Shown: one piece after another, positions 10,259-18,766 of the stretch
How positions within the stretch are numbered: the stretch's first letter is position 1
Layout of the letters: the number at the start of each line of letters is the position of its first letter
NCBI GenBank assembly: GCA_029260575.1
Contig: JAJDDB010000020.1
Span: 1-64,000, forward strand
Reading direction: 5' to 3'
DNA from: Phycisphaerales bacterium
GTDB taxonomy: Bacteria > Planctomycetota > Phycisphaerae > Phycisphaerales > SM1A02
Length of the DNA stretch: 64,000 nucleotides
The notes under the pieces: generated by a model
The model's database searches: none
Told to the model about the DNA's origin: nothing
Seen by the model: the letters and a program-made list of their open reading frames with translations, nothing else
Program-made: the position numbers and the translations under genes

Positions 10259-11332
10259 TTGAGTGAAACACAACCCAAAACCAACGCCTGGCGGCTGCGT
10301 TTCACCGCGCTGTTGGTGCTGGGCGTCCTCGGTGTTTTAACAGGCACGCTGATGGGGCTGTTCGGTCCGTTCTGGTGGGTCGCGGACCTGGCTTCGCACT
10401 TCGCGGTCTACTACACGCTGGCCGGGGCGGGGCTGTTTGTCCTCGCTCTGCTGCTGCGGCGGTGGGTGTGGTCGGGGATAGCGCTGTTCATGCTGGTGAT
10501 AAATGGCATACTTATCTGGCCGGCCTTCATGCCCGTAACCACGCCGGTCCCCACCGGCTCGTCATTGCTGACCGTGGCGCAGCTCAATATCCTGCATATG
10601 AACCGGAACAAAGAAGCGGTCGGCGCGTTTCTTAAAGACTGTGACGCCGACCTGATCTTCATCCAGGAGGCGGACCCCTGGTGGGACCGGGAACTGCGCG
10701 GGATGGGGCTGCCTTACATCATCGCGGAGTCTCAGCCGCGCGAGGGCTCGTTCGGGATGTCGTTGCTGGCGCATAGATCACTGGCCGAGGGCGACGCGAT
10801 CGTGTTGAAAGACACGCACGTGATCGACCTGGCCGACGGGTTTACCGGGGCCGAACGCCCGGCGATCGAGGCGATGCTCCTGCTCAACGGGCAACCCGTC
10901 CGCATCCTAAGCGTCCACCCGCCGCCACCGGTCTCGGCCAAGTTAACCGCGCTGCGCGACTCGGTCCTGCGCCAGGCCAGGCGGTGGTCGGAGGAACAGA
11001 CCGACCCGCACGTCGTCATCGGCGACCTGAACACCACGCCCTGGTCCTACGCCTTCAGGCTGCTCACCGAGGAGGATCAACTTATGAGTACGCACGTCGG
11101 GTACGGCAATCAGGGCACCTGGCCGACCCGGCTGCCGATGCCCTGGTACCTGCCGATCGACCACTGCCTGCACAGCCGCGAGTGGGTCTGCATCGACCGG
11201 CGGGTCGGCGCGTACACGGGTTCTGACCACCGGCCGTTGATGGTCACGCTTGCTCTGTCGCCGATGTCTGGTCCACCCCCCGCAACAGAGCCGCAGGTTG
11301 ACCCGACCCCGGCTCACGCTAACGCCCCCTAG
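10259..11332 (+). CDS. Membrane-anchored endonuclease/exonuclease/phosphatase family protein
   Basis: About 357 residues: three N-terminal hydrophobic helices (roughly 14-34, 44-65 and 68-88) followed by an endonuclease/exonuclease/phosphatase domain. Domain motifs include VAQLNILHMNRN, IFIQEADPWW (catalytic Glu), HVVIGDLNTTPWS (Asp and Asn) and the C-terminal GSDHRPLMVTL (Asp-His). Start chosen as TTG 10259 because AGGAG stands 6 nt upstream; the open frame continues further back into the divergent LOG gene without a ribosome site. Family members cleave DNA, sphingomyelin or phosphoesters; with this membrane anchor a periplasmic or membrane phosphodiesterase is likely, substrate unknown. Confidence 0.85.
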   Translation: MSETQPKTNAWRLRFTALLVLGVLGVLTGTLMGLFGPFWWVADLASHFAVYYTLAGAGLFVLALLLRRWVWSGIALFMLVINGILIWPAFMPVTTPVPTGSSLLTVAQLNILHMNRNKEAVGAFLKDCDADLIFIQEADPWWDRELRGMGLPYIIAESQPREGSFGMSLLAHRSLAEGDAIVLKDTHVIDLADGFTGAERPAIEAMLLLNGQPVRILSVHPPPPVSAKLTALRDSVLRQARRWSEEQTDPHVVIGDLNTTPWSYAFRLLTEEDQLMSTHVGYGNQGTWPTRLPMPWYLPIDHCLHSREWVCIDRRVGAYTGSDHRPLMVTLALSPMSGPPPATEPQVDPTPAHANAP

Positions 11333-11370
11333 TTCCCGGGGGAGGATATCCGGGCAAGACCGGCTACAAT

Positions 11371-12306
11371 ATGGCTATGAGCGACACACCCGACAACAAA
11401 CGGATCACCCTGCGGGACCTGCGGAAGTGGGCCGGATCAGGCGACCGGTTCGCCATGCTGACCTGCTACGACGCGACCACGGCCAAGTGGCTGTACCGCG
11501 GCGGTCTGCGCACGATGCTGGTCGGGGATACGGCTGCCCAGTTTATTCTAGGGCACGACTCAACCCTGCCCGCCCCGATGCCCTTCATGCTGGAGATCAC
11601 CCGGGCGGTGAGGCGGGGGGCGCCCAACGCGCTGATCGTCGCGGACATGCCTTTTGGCAGTTACCAGGTCGGGGCGGACGAGTCGATGAGCAATGCCGTG
11701 GCGTTCGTGAAAGACGCCGGGGCGGACCTGGTGAAGCTGGAGGTTGATGAGACCCACGCCGGGCTGGTCGAGCGGATGAGCCACGCGGGGGTCCCCGTGA
11801 TGGCCCACCTGGGCTCGCGTCCCCAGCAGGTCCGGGCGACCGGGGGCTACAAGGCCGCCGGCCGATCCCCGCGTGACGCCGAACTGATTGTCGATACCGC
11901 CGAGGTCATGATCGCCCGGGGTGCCTCGGCGCTGCTGCTGGAGGCCGTGCCTGGCGAGGTGTCCCAACGGGTGGTCCAGATCGCCCGCAGCCGGGAGGAT
12001 GGCGAACCGGTCCCCGTGGTCGGCTGTGGGGCCGGACCCGCGTGTCACGGCCACGTCGTCGTTCTGCACGACCTGCTGAAGCTCTCCGACTGGCAACCGC
12101 CGTTCGCGCCGCCCGCGATCGACCTGGGCAGCCAGGTCCAGGCCGCCGCCGCCGCCTGGGTCGCGGCCGTCTCGCAGGGCGATTACCAACGAGACGGCGG
12201 GTCGTACCACCTGCGTCCGTCCGGTAAGTCCGCCAAGAAGCCCGATACCCCCGGTTCCTCCGGTTCCGCCAAGGCCGGCGAACCGACGCGCCCCGGCGTC
12301 GTATAA
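11371..12306 (+). CDS. panB: 3-methyl-2-oxobutanoate hydroxymethyltransferase
   Basis: First step of pantothenate synthesis: transfers a hydroxymethyl group from methylene-THF to 2-oxoisovalerate to give ketopantoate, in the cytoplasm. It is 311 residues. The Mg-binding acids are visible as Asp53 (VGDT), Asp92 (ADMPFGSY) and Glu124 (KLEV), and the catalytic Glu191 in LLLEAVPGE. The C-terminus is extended by about 40 low-complexity residues (Ser/Pro/Lys) after the TIM barrel. ATG 11371 and ATG 11377 are both possible. No other pantothenate gene is adjacent. Confidence 0.96.
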   Translation: MAMSDTPDNKRITLRDLRKWAGSGDRFAMLTCYDATTAKWLYRGGLRTMLVGDTAAQFILGHDSTLPAPMPFMLEITRAVRRGAPNALIVADMPFGSYQVGADESMSNAVAFVKDAGADLVKLEVDETHAGLVERMSHAGVPVMAHLGSRPQQVRATGGYKAAGRSPRDAELIVDTAEVMIARGASALLLEAVPGEVSQRVVQIARSREDGEPVPVVGCGAGPACHGHVVVLHDLLKLSDWQPPFAPPAIDLGSQVQAAAAAWVAAVSQGDYQRDGGSYHLRPSGKSAKKPDTPGSSGSAKAGEPTRPGVV

Positions 12307-12434
12307 ATCTCTAACACGAGCCGGATCGGTCGATACCCCTTTGGGTGCCAATACTTAACCGACCGCACCACGCCGTCCGCCCGGCTCTCGATGACTATCC
12401 CTACGCATCACGATTGAATCCCAGGAGTTTTACG

Positions 12435-14063
12435 ATGTCCCGAATCCGATGGTACGGCCCCACCATTGTCCTCTTGCTTACCGTCCTGCTGGTCATGATC
12501 CTCGGCCCGGGGGTCGCCCGGCAGATCGCCTACACCCACACGCAGTCGCGCGTCACCTTCGTCAAGAACAGCCTGTCGGAGAACCCGTTCCTGGCTGAGC
12601 TCAGCGAGTCGTTCCGCAAGGTGTCTCAGGTCGTGGAACCAAGCGTCGTCGCGATCCAGGTCCTGGCACGCACTAATTCAGACCCCAGCGACACCGTCCG
12701 CCGGTTCTTCGGCCCGGATAACACGCCAGAGGACCTGCTCGAACAGTTTCGCGACCAACGGCCACGCGAAGACCGCTACGACCGCTACGCGCCACCGCGA
12801 CTGATCGGGTCGGGCTCCGGCTGGGTCTACCGGTACACCAACCCCGACGATGTAGACGATTACCAGGATTACATCATCACGAATAATCACGTCGTGCGCA
12901 ACGCCGACGTCATCAAGGTCCGCTTCCACGACGGCGCGGAATACGAAGCCAAGGTCCTGAACACCGACGAGCGCACCGACATCGCGGTCCTGACGGTTCA
13001 AGCAAGCAACCTCGTGCCTACCTCGATCGCGCGTGAAGATGTCCAGCAGGGCGACATGGTGTTCGCCTTCGGCTCGCCGTTGAGTTTCGACTTCTCCATG
13101 AGCCAAGGCATCATCTCCGCCACCGGCCGGGAGCTTGGCATCATCAACGTCAAGGGCGGCGGCTACGAGAACTTCATCCAGACCGACGCCATGATCAACC
13201 CCGGCAACTCAGGCGGCCCGCTGACCAACATCTACGGCGAGGTCGTCGGGATGAACACCGCCATCGCCGCGGGCAACGGACCACGCACGCCCGGCAACGG
13301 GACGTTTGTGGGTCTCGGCTTCGCCATCCCCGTCGATATGGTCGTGGAGATCGCGGACCAGATCATTGCCGACGGCGCCGTGCGTCGCGGATTCCTGGGG
13401 ATCGCGCTGCCGATCGACGATCTGGACGAGCGCATGGCTCAGACGTTCGGCTACGACGGCAAAGGTGTCCTGGTCAGCGGTGTCAACGCCGACGGCCCCG
13501 CTGGCGAGGCCGGCATCAGGCGCGGCGACATCATCACAAAGATCGACGATACGCCCACCCCGACCATCGCGGGGCTGCGCAACCTCATCGCACGGTATAA
13601 GCCCGGCACTGAGGTCGCCGTGGAAGTCTTCCGCGACGGTGAGACGCAGACCCTCAACGTCACACTGGGGGAGTTCCCGAGCACGGCCGTGGCCGCCGGT
13701 TCCCGGTCGAACCCGTTGGAAGATGAGATCGACGCCGAGGGCATGAGCACGCTGCGCAAGCTGGGCATCGCCGGCGTGCAAGACTTCACCGAGGACACCG
13801 CCGAGCAGTTGGGGGTCACCCACTTCCCGGCTGTGATGGTCACGTCTGTCCGCACCAACTCCGTCGCCGGCGCAGAGCGATTGCAGCGCGGCATGCTCAT
13901 CACCCACGTCATGGGCGAGCCGGTCGCTGATGTGGACCAGCTGGTTGCCGAGGTCGAGAAGCACGACCCGACCCAGGGCATCCGCATCAGCATCAAGTCC
14001 TGGGACCGGATCAACAGCGAGTTCGTTTCCCTGTTTATCGTCCTGCAACTGCCGGAGGAATGA
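12435..14063 (+). CDS. HtrA/DegP-family trypsin-like serine protease with two PDZ domains
   Basis: A 542-residue envelope protease. An N-terminal hydrophobic anchor or signal (about residues 7-26) is followed by a trypsin-like domain with His in ITNNHVV (about 152), Asp in DERTDIAVL (about 181) and Ser in NPGNSGGPL (about 259). PDZ1 spans roughly 318-415 (GFLGIALP to the end of LNVTLGEFP) and a divergent PDZ2 roughly 435-535. ATG 12435 has GGAG 9 nt upstream and starts the hydrophobic segment; upstream in-frame ATGs would add a non-signal tail. Role: periplasmic quality control under stress. DegS/DegP/DegQ subtype cannot be fixed by eye. Confidence 0.93.
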   Translation: MSRIRWYGPTIVLLLTVLLVMILGPGVARQIAYTHTQSRVTFVKNSLSENPFLAELSESFRKVSQVVEPSVVAIQVLARTNSDPSDTVRRFFGPDNTPEDLLEQFRDQRPREDRYDRYAPPRLIGSGSGWVYRYTNPDDVDDYQDYIITNNHVVRNADVIKVRFHDGAEYEAKVLNTDERTDIAVLTVQASNLVPTSIAREDVQQGDMVFAFGSPLSFDFSMSQGIISATGRELGIINVKGGGYENFIQTDAMINPGNSGGPLTNIYGEVVGMNTAIAAGNGPRTPGNGTFVGLGFAIPVDMVVEIADQIIADGAVRRGFLGIALPIDDLDERMAQTFGYDGKGVLVSGVNADGPAGEAGIRRGDIITKIDDTPTPTIAGLRNLIARYKPGTEVAVEVFRDGETQTLNVTLGEFPSTAVAAGSRSNPLEDEIDAEGMSTLRKLGIAGVQDFTEDTAEQLGVTHFPAVMVTSVRTNSVAGAERLQRGMLITHVMGEPVADVDQLVAEVEKHDPTQGIRISIKSWDRINSEFVSLFIVLQLPEE

Positions 14064-14082
14064 GGCCAAAAACAGGAAACGC

Positions 14083-14195
14083 AGGAAAGCAGGAATCGCA
14101 GGAAATACTATTGATTTCCGACTGATGGCTTTGATTTTCTGCTTTAGTGTGCCGCTTTTGAAGCCGTCCCAATTTCCTGCGATTCCTGCTTTCCT
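14083..14195. repeat. 24-bp perfect inverted repeat separated by 65 bp
   Basis: The left arm (14083-14106, AGGAAAGC...GCAGGAAAT) is exactly complementary to the right arm (14172-14195, ATTTCCTGC...GCTTTCCT). The left side is itself made of phased GCAGGAA heptamers starting at about 14073. It occupies the gap between the HtrA gene and the oligopeptide ATPase gene, ending 13 bp before the latter's ATG. It could be a large transcriptional hairpin, a MITE-like remnant or an interspersed element. Confidence 0.7.
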
Positions 14196-14208
14196 TTACA
14201 CTTACCCC

Positions 14209-15051
14209 ATGACCGCGACCGCCACGCACACCGTGCCGAACCAGGCTGCACCTTCCAACGACCAGCCCCTGCTGAGCGTGAAGAACCTCAAGACCTACTT
14301 CCCGGTCAAGCGCGGCCTGATGCGCCGCACCGTCGGGCACGTCCGCGCCGTCGATGACGTCTCGTTCGACATCGGCAAACGTGAAACGCTCGGCTTGGTC
14401 GGTGAGTCGGGCTGCGGCAAGTCCACCGTCGGCCGAACCATTCTCCGGCTCATCCCCGCGACCGAAGGCTCGGTCCATTATGAGGGGCTTGACGTCCTGG
14501 CCAAGACCGCCGGCGAGATGAAGCGGCTCCGCCAGCAGATGCAGATCATCTTTCAGGACCCGGTCGGCTCGCTGAACCCGCGCATGACCGTCGGCCGGAT
14601 CATCGGCGAACCCATCGTCGTCCACAAACTTGCAAGCGGCTCCGAGCTGCGCGACCGCGTCGCCACGCTCCTGTCCAAGGTCGGTCTCGAACCCGACCAC
14701 GCTTTCCGCTACCCCCACGAATTCTCAGGCGGGCAACGACAGCGCATCGGCATCGCACGCGCGCTGGCGCTGCAGCCAAAGCTCATAATCTGCGACGAAC
14801 CGACTTCCGCGCTCGATGTTTCGGTGCAGGCGCAGATTCTCAATCTATTGCGCGATCTGCAGCAGCAGCGCGGCTTGTCGTATCTCTTCATCAGTCACGA
14901 TCTGGCGGTCGTTCGGCATATGGCTGATGACATCGCAGTTATGCAGCACGGCAAAATCGTCGAGCAGGGATCGGCATCGCAGATCGTTGACCAGCCCCAA
15001 CACGAATATACTCGCCAACTGCTCGATGCTGTTCTCGAAGTTGCGGTCTGA
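14209..15051 (+). CDS. Oligopeptide/dipeptide ABC transporter ATP-binding protein (OppF/DppF type)
   Basis: A 280-residue ATPase that energises peptide uptake. Walker A is GESGCGKST near residue 65, the Q-loop region is [14 protein letters not shown], the signature SGGQRQR is near 173, Walker [19 protein letters not shown] near 191 and H-loop [11 protein letters not shown] near 226. No permease or binding protein is adjacent. It lacks most of the usual C-terminal oligopeptide-transporter extension. The first three quarters share the GC-rich codon style of everything to the left, and the last quarter shares the lower-GC style of everything to the right. The switch falls between signature and Walker B, the part most conserved in DNA, so the intact reading frame may be an assembly chimera of two related genes. 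Confidence 0.85.
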   Translation: MTATATHTVPNQAAPSNDQPLLSVKNLKTYFPVKRGLMRRTVGHVRAVDDVSFDIGKRETLGLVGESGCGKSTVGRTILRLIPATEGSVHYEGLDVLAKTAGEMKRLRQQMQIIFQDPVGSLNPRMTVGRIIGEPIVVHKLASGSELRDRVATLLSKVGLEPDHAFRYPHEFSGGQRQRIGIARALALQPKLIICDEPTSALDVSVQAQILNLLRDLQQQRGLSYLFISHDLAVVRHMADDIAVMQHGKIVEQGSASQIVDQPQHEYTRQLLDAVLEVAV

Positions 15052-15071
15052 ATACTGCAGACGGACACACC

Positions 15072-15587
15072 ATGAAGTACATGATTCGTCTTGAAAACGG
15101 TGATGAATACGGTCCTGCGGATATCGCACTGTTGCGCGAATGGGCGAATCAGCGCCGCGTTCCCAAGTCGGCAATGCTCGTGCCGACTGATGGCACCGAT
15201 CCAATACCTGCAATTGACTTGCCAGAGCTTGCTGGAGCGTTGCAAGCCATCACACCGCCGCCAACAAACGCTGCGCACCCGCCCGTTGAGCCAACAGCGC
15301 CGGTCCAAACCAACGCGGACTCCGGCGTCGGCGTCATCATCCCCTACCGCAACGGCCCGGCACTGGCAGCGTACTACCTTGCGGTGTTCTCGTTGATCCC
15401 GTTTCTGGGTATTCTGCTCGGCGTGTTGGCATTTGTGTTTGGCATCATCGGCGTGCGACTGCGCAGTCGAAATCCTGAAGTCCACGGAATTGTGCATGCC
15501 TGGATCGGAATACTCGGTGGCGGCGGACTCGCCCTCCTCTGGATAATTATCCTCATTGTCATGATCACCTCAATAGCAATCGCATGA
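15072..15587 (+). CDS. GYF-like domain membrane protein (DUF4190-like)
   Basis: A 171-residue protein. The N-terminus (about residues 1-50: YMIRLENGDEYGPADIALL) resembles the GYF_2 domain used in bacteria for peptide recognition. A Pro-rich linker follows (about 60-85), then two transmembrane helices (about 97-122 and 140-165) around a short loop, like DUF4190. It overlaps the next gene by four bases (ATGA), giving a three-gene unit with two PH-domain proteins. Function unknown; likely membrane organisation. Confidence 0.75.
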   Translation: MKYMIRLENGDEYGPADIALLREWANQRRVPKSAMLVPTDGTDPIPAIDLPELAGALQAITPPPTNAAHPPVEPTAPVQTNADSGVGVIIPYRNGPALAAYYLAVFSLIPFLGILLGVLAFVFGIIGVRLRSRNPEVHGIVHAWIGILGGGGLALLWIIILIVMITSIAIA

Positions 15588-16111
15588 ATTCAATACAGTC
15601 ATTTGATCCCGCAGCGACAACGCGCCCCGATGACTCGCTGTTATCGTATTACATACTTGTCGCAGCAATGACGCTTATTGGCTTCCCGTTCGTCGTGTTG
15701 CCGCTGTATTTCAAGTTCCGCACGCTCAGTTTTCGGTTCGATGACAAGGGCGTGTCGATGTCATGGGGCATACTCTTCAAGCGCGAAATCTATCTGACGT
15801 ATCGCCGCATTCAGGACATCCACGTCACGCGCAATCTGTTTCATCGCTGGTTCGGTCTAGCATCCGTCAGCATCCAGACCGCAAGTGGTTCTGCTGGCGC
15901 TGAAATGACTATCGAAGGCATACGCAACCCTGAAGCGCTGCGTGATTATCTGTACGCACAGATGCGCGGCGCGCAGGATGATGCGCTTGAGGCGATCGCA
16001 GAATCATCGCCGAACGAAGCTCAAACAGCAGGTGATATAGCAACACAATTGTTGCGAGATGTCCTCGATGAAGTCAAGCGCTTGCGTGTTATGCTGGAAC
16101 AGCGTTCATGA
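15584..16111 (+). CDS. PH domain-containing membrane protein (bPH2/DUF304, YdbS-like)
   Basis: A 175-residue protein: two closely spaced hydrophobic segments (about residues 19-45), then a bacterial PH domain (about 55-130) with the family's RRIQDIHVTRNLFHRWFGLASVSIQTA pattern. A short helical tail follows. It is translationally coupled on both sides by ATGA overlaps, so the three proteins are probably made in similar amounts and may form one membrane complex. In Firmicutes, YdbS/YdbT pairs affect lipid or antimicrobial resistance; a similar role here is only inference. Confidence 0.8.
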   Translation: MNSIQSFDPAATTRPDDSLLSYYILVAAMTLIGFPFVVLPLYFKFRTLSFRFDDKGVSMSWGILFKREIYLTYRRIQDIHVTRNLFHRWFGLASVSIQTASGSAGAEMTIEGIRNPEALRDYLYAQMRGAQDDALEAIAESSPNEAQTAGDIATQLLRDVLDEVKRLRVMLEQRS

Positions 16112-16833
16112 CCGCGCTGCAAGACCAGACCGTGTATCGCGGATTGTGGGCAGTGCTCGTCCAATACTTTCGCGTGCCGCAGGATCCGCCGGAAATCCCC
16201 GGTGGCGGGCGCGACAACACATCGCCGTTCAAACCCGCACAGGCATTCCTCGGCTATCTCAAATTCTGGTTCTGGATGCTGATGGCAATCATCGACATCG
16301 GCGTGCTTGTCGGCTGGATTGCAATCATGATTGCAGACTGGCGCATCGGCCTTGCCGTATTGCCCATCGTTGTAATTGTGCTCATCGCGCCAACGATCGT
16401 TGCCTATATCGCGCTGCAATTACGTTTCGACACGACGTGGTACATCATGACGGACCGCGCGCTGCGCATTCGGCGTGGCGTGTGGATCATTGATGAACGC
16501 ACAATCACCTACGAGAACATTCAGAACGTCAAGGTGACGCAGGGTCCGGTGCAGCGCCATTTCAAAATTGCGACAGTTGTCGTCGAGACTGCCGGAGCGG
16601 GGTCGGCCGGGGGCAAACAGCGCGCAGCAGCAGCCAACCAGGGCGCTCTCGAAGGCGTTACGAATGCCTCCGAGATTCGCGATCGCATCCTGCTGAAGAT
16701 GCGTGAATCAGGTTCGACCGGTCTGGGTGATGAATTGTCGTTGCAGCAGCAGCGGGGCCGCGCGGCTTCATGGTCGCCGGCGCAGTTTGATTTGCTTCGG
16801 GAAATCCACAAGGAACTGGCTGCTATCGCATGA
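16108..16833 (+). CDS. PH domain-containing membrane protein (bPH2/DUF304), second of pair
   Basis: A 241-residue paralogue of the preceding protein: two transmembrane helices (about residues 52-78 and 83-108) then a PH domain with the pattern [20 protein letters not shown] ... [19 protein letters not shown]. The tail after about residue 180 is Ala/Gln-rich with a predicted helix at the end. It starts within the stop codon of its neighbour. Pairs of bPH2 proteins encoded side by side are common, and hetero-oligomers are likely. Confidence 0.82.
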   Translation: MTALQDQTVYRGLWAVLVQYFRVPQDPPEIPGGGRDNTSPFKPAQAFLGYLKFWFWMLMAIIDIGVLVGWIAIMIADWRIGLAVLPIVVIVLIAPTIVAYIALQLRFDTTWYIMTDRALRIRRGVWIIDERTITYENIQNVKVTQGPVQRHFKIATVVVETAGAGSAGGKQRAAAANQGALEGVTNASEIRDRILLKMRESGSTGLGDELSLQQQRGRAASWSPAQFDLLREIHKELAAIA

Positions 16834-16906
16834 GCGTGTTCAATTCTCGTGTACAAGACGCCAGCGGAATTCCGAGCCGCGCGAACCCGCTAGGATTCTC
16901 GTCGTT

Positions 16907-17716
16907 ATGAAACAATATCTCGAACTCATGCAGCACGTGCTGGACCACGGCAGCGATCGGCCGGACCGCACCCAAACCGGCACCCGCAGTATCTTCGGTT
17001 GGCAGATGCGCTTCGATTTGCAAGCCGGCTTCCCCGCGCTGACCACGAAAAAATTGCATCTGCGTTCAATCATTTACGAACTGCTCTGGTTTCTGCGCGG
17101 CGATACGAACATCGGTTGGCTCAACAAACACAACGTCAGCATCTGGGACGAATGGGCCGACGGGAACGGCGAACTCGGGCCGGTGTACGGTTCGCAGTGG
17201 CGCAGCTGGCCGACGCCCGACGGATGCACAATTGACCAGATTACAAACCTCATCGAACAGATTCGCACGAATCCACACTCGCGCAGATTGATCGTCAGCG
17301 CGTGGAATGTTGCAGCAATCGAGAATATGGCGCTGCCCCCCTGCCATGTGCTGTTCCAGTTCTATGTCGATGAAGACGCCGATGGCAACGGTCGATTAAG
17401 CTGCCAGCTCTATCAGCGCAGTGCGGACATCTTCCTTGGCGTGCCGTTCAACATCGCCAGCTACGCACTGCTGACGATGATGATCGCACAAGTGACCGGA
17501 TTGAAAGCCGGGTCATTTGTCCATACACTCGGCGATGCGCATCTGTACAGCAATCACTTCGACCAGGCCCGCGAGCAATTGCAGCGTACGCCCGGAAGCC
17601 TGCCAACTATGCAGATCAATCCTTCAGTGGCGTCGATCTTTGATTTCCGGTACGAAGATTTCGAATTGATCAACTACAACCCGCACGCGCACATCAAAGC
17701 CCCGATCGCGGTGTAA
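16907..17716 (+). CDS. thyA: Thymidylate synthase
   Basis: Methylates dUMP to dTMP with methylene-THF, yielding dihydrofolate. It is 269 residues, close to the E. coli enzyme (264). The catalytic Cys is in [12 protein letters not shown] at residue 146, the same number as in E. coli. The folate/dUMP elements [24 protein letters not shown] and [17 protein letters not shown] are all present. The start at ATG 16907 fits the family N-terminus ([14 protein letters not shown]); the longer frame upstream runs back into the PH-domain gene. dihydrofolate reductase follows 14 bp later, the classic thyA-folA pair. Confidence 0.98.
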   Translation: MKQYLELMQHVLDHGSDRPDRTQTGTRSIFGWQMRFDLQAGFPALTTKKLHLRSIIYELLWFLRGDTNIGWLNKHNVSIWDEWADGNGELGPVYGSQWRSWPTPDGCTIDQITNLIEQIRTNPHSRRLIVSAWNVAAIENMALPPCHVLFQFYVDEDADGNGRLSCQLYQRSADIFLGVPFNIASYALLTMMIAQVTGLKAGSFVHTLGDAHLYSNHFDQAREQLQRTPGSLPTMQINPSVASIFDFRYEDFELINYNPHAHIKAPIAV

Positions 17717-17730
17717 GATCCAATTCAACC

Positions 17731-18219
17731 ATGCTCTCGCTCATCGCAGCTATGTCGGAAAATCGTGTAATCGGCGTCGACGGCGACCTGCCGTGGCGGC
17801 TGCCGGATGACATGAAGCACTTCATGTGCACGACGCGCGGGCACGCCGTCATCATGGGCCGCAAAACCTGGGAGTCAATGGACGGCCCGCTGTCGAACCG
17901 CACGAACATCGTGATCACACGACAGGAGAAATACGAGGCAGACGGCGCAACAGTCGTGCACAGCCTGCCCGAAGCACTGCGAATCGCGCCGACAACCATC
18001 GATGAATCGTTCGTCATCGGCGGCGAAGCGATCTTTCGTGATGCGCTGCCGCTGGCTGATCGAATCTACCTCACGCTTGTCCACGCGGAATTCCAAGGCG
18101 ACGCATTTTTTCCGGAGTTTGCCCAAGAGCATTGGCGGATCGTCGACGAGCAACACCACTCCGCCGACGAGCGCCACGAACATTCGTTCACGATTCGAAC
18201 ATTCGAGCGCAAACCCTGA
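17731..18219 (+). CDS. folA: Dihydrofolate reductase
   Basis: Regenerates tetrahydrofolate from the dihydrofolate produced by thymidylate synthase immediately upstream. It is 162 residues. Recognisable elements: LIAAMSENRVIGVDGDLPWRLP at the start (substrate loop with Trp), the acidic Asp of the PDDMKHF helix, VIMGRKTWESM, and the NADPH-binding FVIGGEAIF. It sits 14 bp from thyA and is certainly co-transcribed. Confidence 0.97.
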   Translation: MLSLIAAMSENRVIGVDGDLPWRLPDDMKHFMCTTRGHAVIMGRKTWESMDGPLSNRTNIVITRQEKYEADGATVVHSLPEALRIAPTTIDESFVIGGEAIFRDALPLADRIYLTLVHAEFQGDAFFPEFAQEHWRIVDEQHHSADERHEHSFTIRTFERKP

Positions 18220-18236
18220 TCAAATCAATTGCGGCT

Positions 18237-18692
18237 TCACTCGTAGCGAATAATCTCAACTTCGGGAATCGCAATCAGCCCGACTAATGCATCGTCTGTT
18301 GCCTGCTGAATTTCGACCATGCGCACCGGGGTCGGCTCGGTCGTGCGGAACAGACCGCCCGCGTTCATGCGCTCGCCGCGGACATCAAAGAAATCCCACA
18401 GTGAAATCGTCAACCGCTTGCCCGCAGGGAGCGATTCAACCCGCTTGAGGTATCGCTGGTTCACCCACAAGTCAAAATCCTGATAGCTCATCGAGGTGGA
18501 GTTGATCAGTTCAATGTCCGACCCGTCGCGGAAGACCTGTATGTCCACCACGTTGGTCGTGTGCAGCTCGCGCGGGTACGGCCGAGTCGCCGATTCGGGA
18601 ACGAACCTTTGCTGTTCGCAACCCGGGACGGTGCTCAGCAGGCTAATCGCCACGACTGCTAAACCTGCTCTTCGATATTGTGTGCTGCTCAT
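18237..18692 (-). CDS. Putative lipoprotein, unknown function
   Basis: A 151-residue protein with an export signal: Met-Ser-Ser, Arg-Arg, a hydrophobic stretch and Cys at about residue 25 preceded by STVPG, a plausible but imperfect lipobox. The mature region has VVDIQVFRDGSDIELINST and may be a beta-rich domain. The frame remains open up to 18797, but that would overlap the start of the divergent dihydrouridine synthase gene, and the internal ATG at 18692 gives a clean signal. Convergent with folA. Not a family I recognise. Confidence 0.65.
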   Translation of the reverse strand: MSSTQYRRAGLAVVAISLLSTVPGCEQQRFVPESATRPYPRELHTTNVVDIQVFRDGSDIELINSTSMSYQDFDLWVNQRYLKRVESLPAGKRLTISLWDFFDVRGERMNAGGLFRTTEPTPVRMVEIQQATDDALVGLIAIPEVEIIRYE

Positions 18693-18766
18693 CACGATGG
18701 ACAGTGTAACACGGCGGCACTGATGTGATGATCGGCAGCCGGCCGTCATGGCTATGATCAGTCCTG

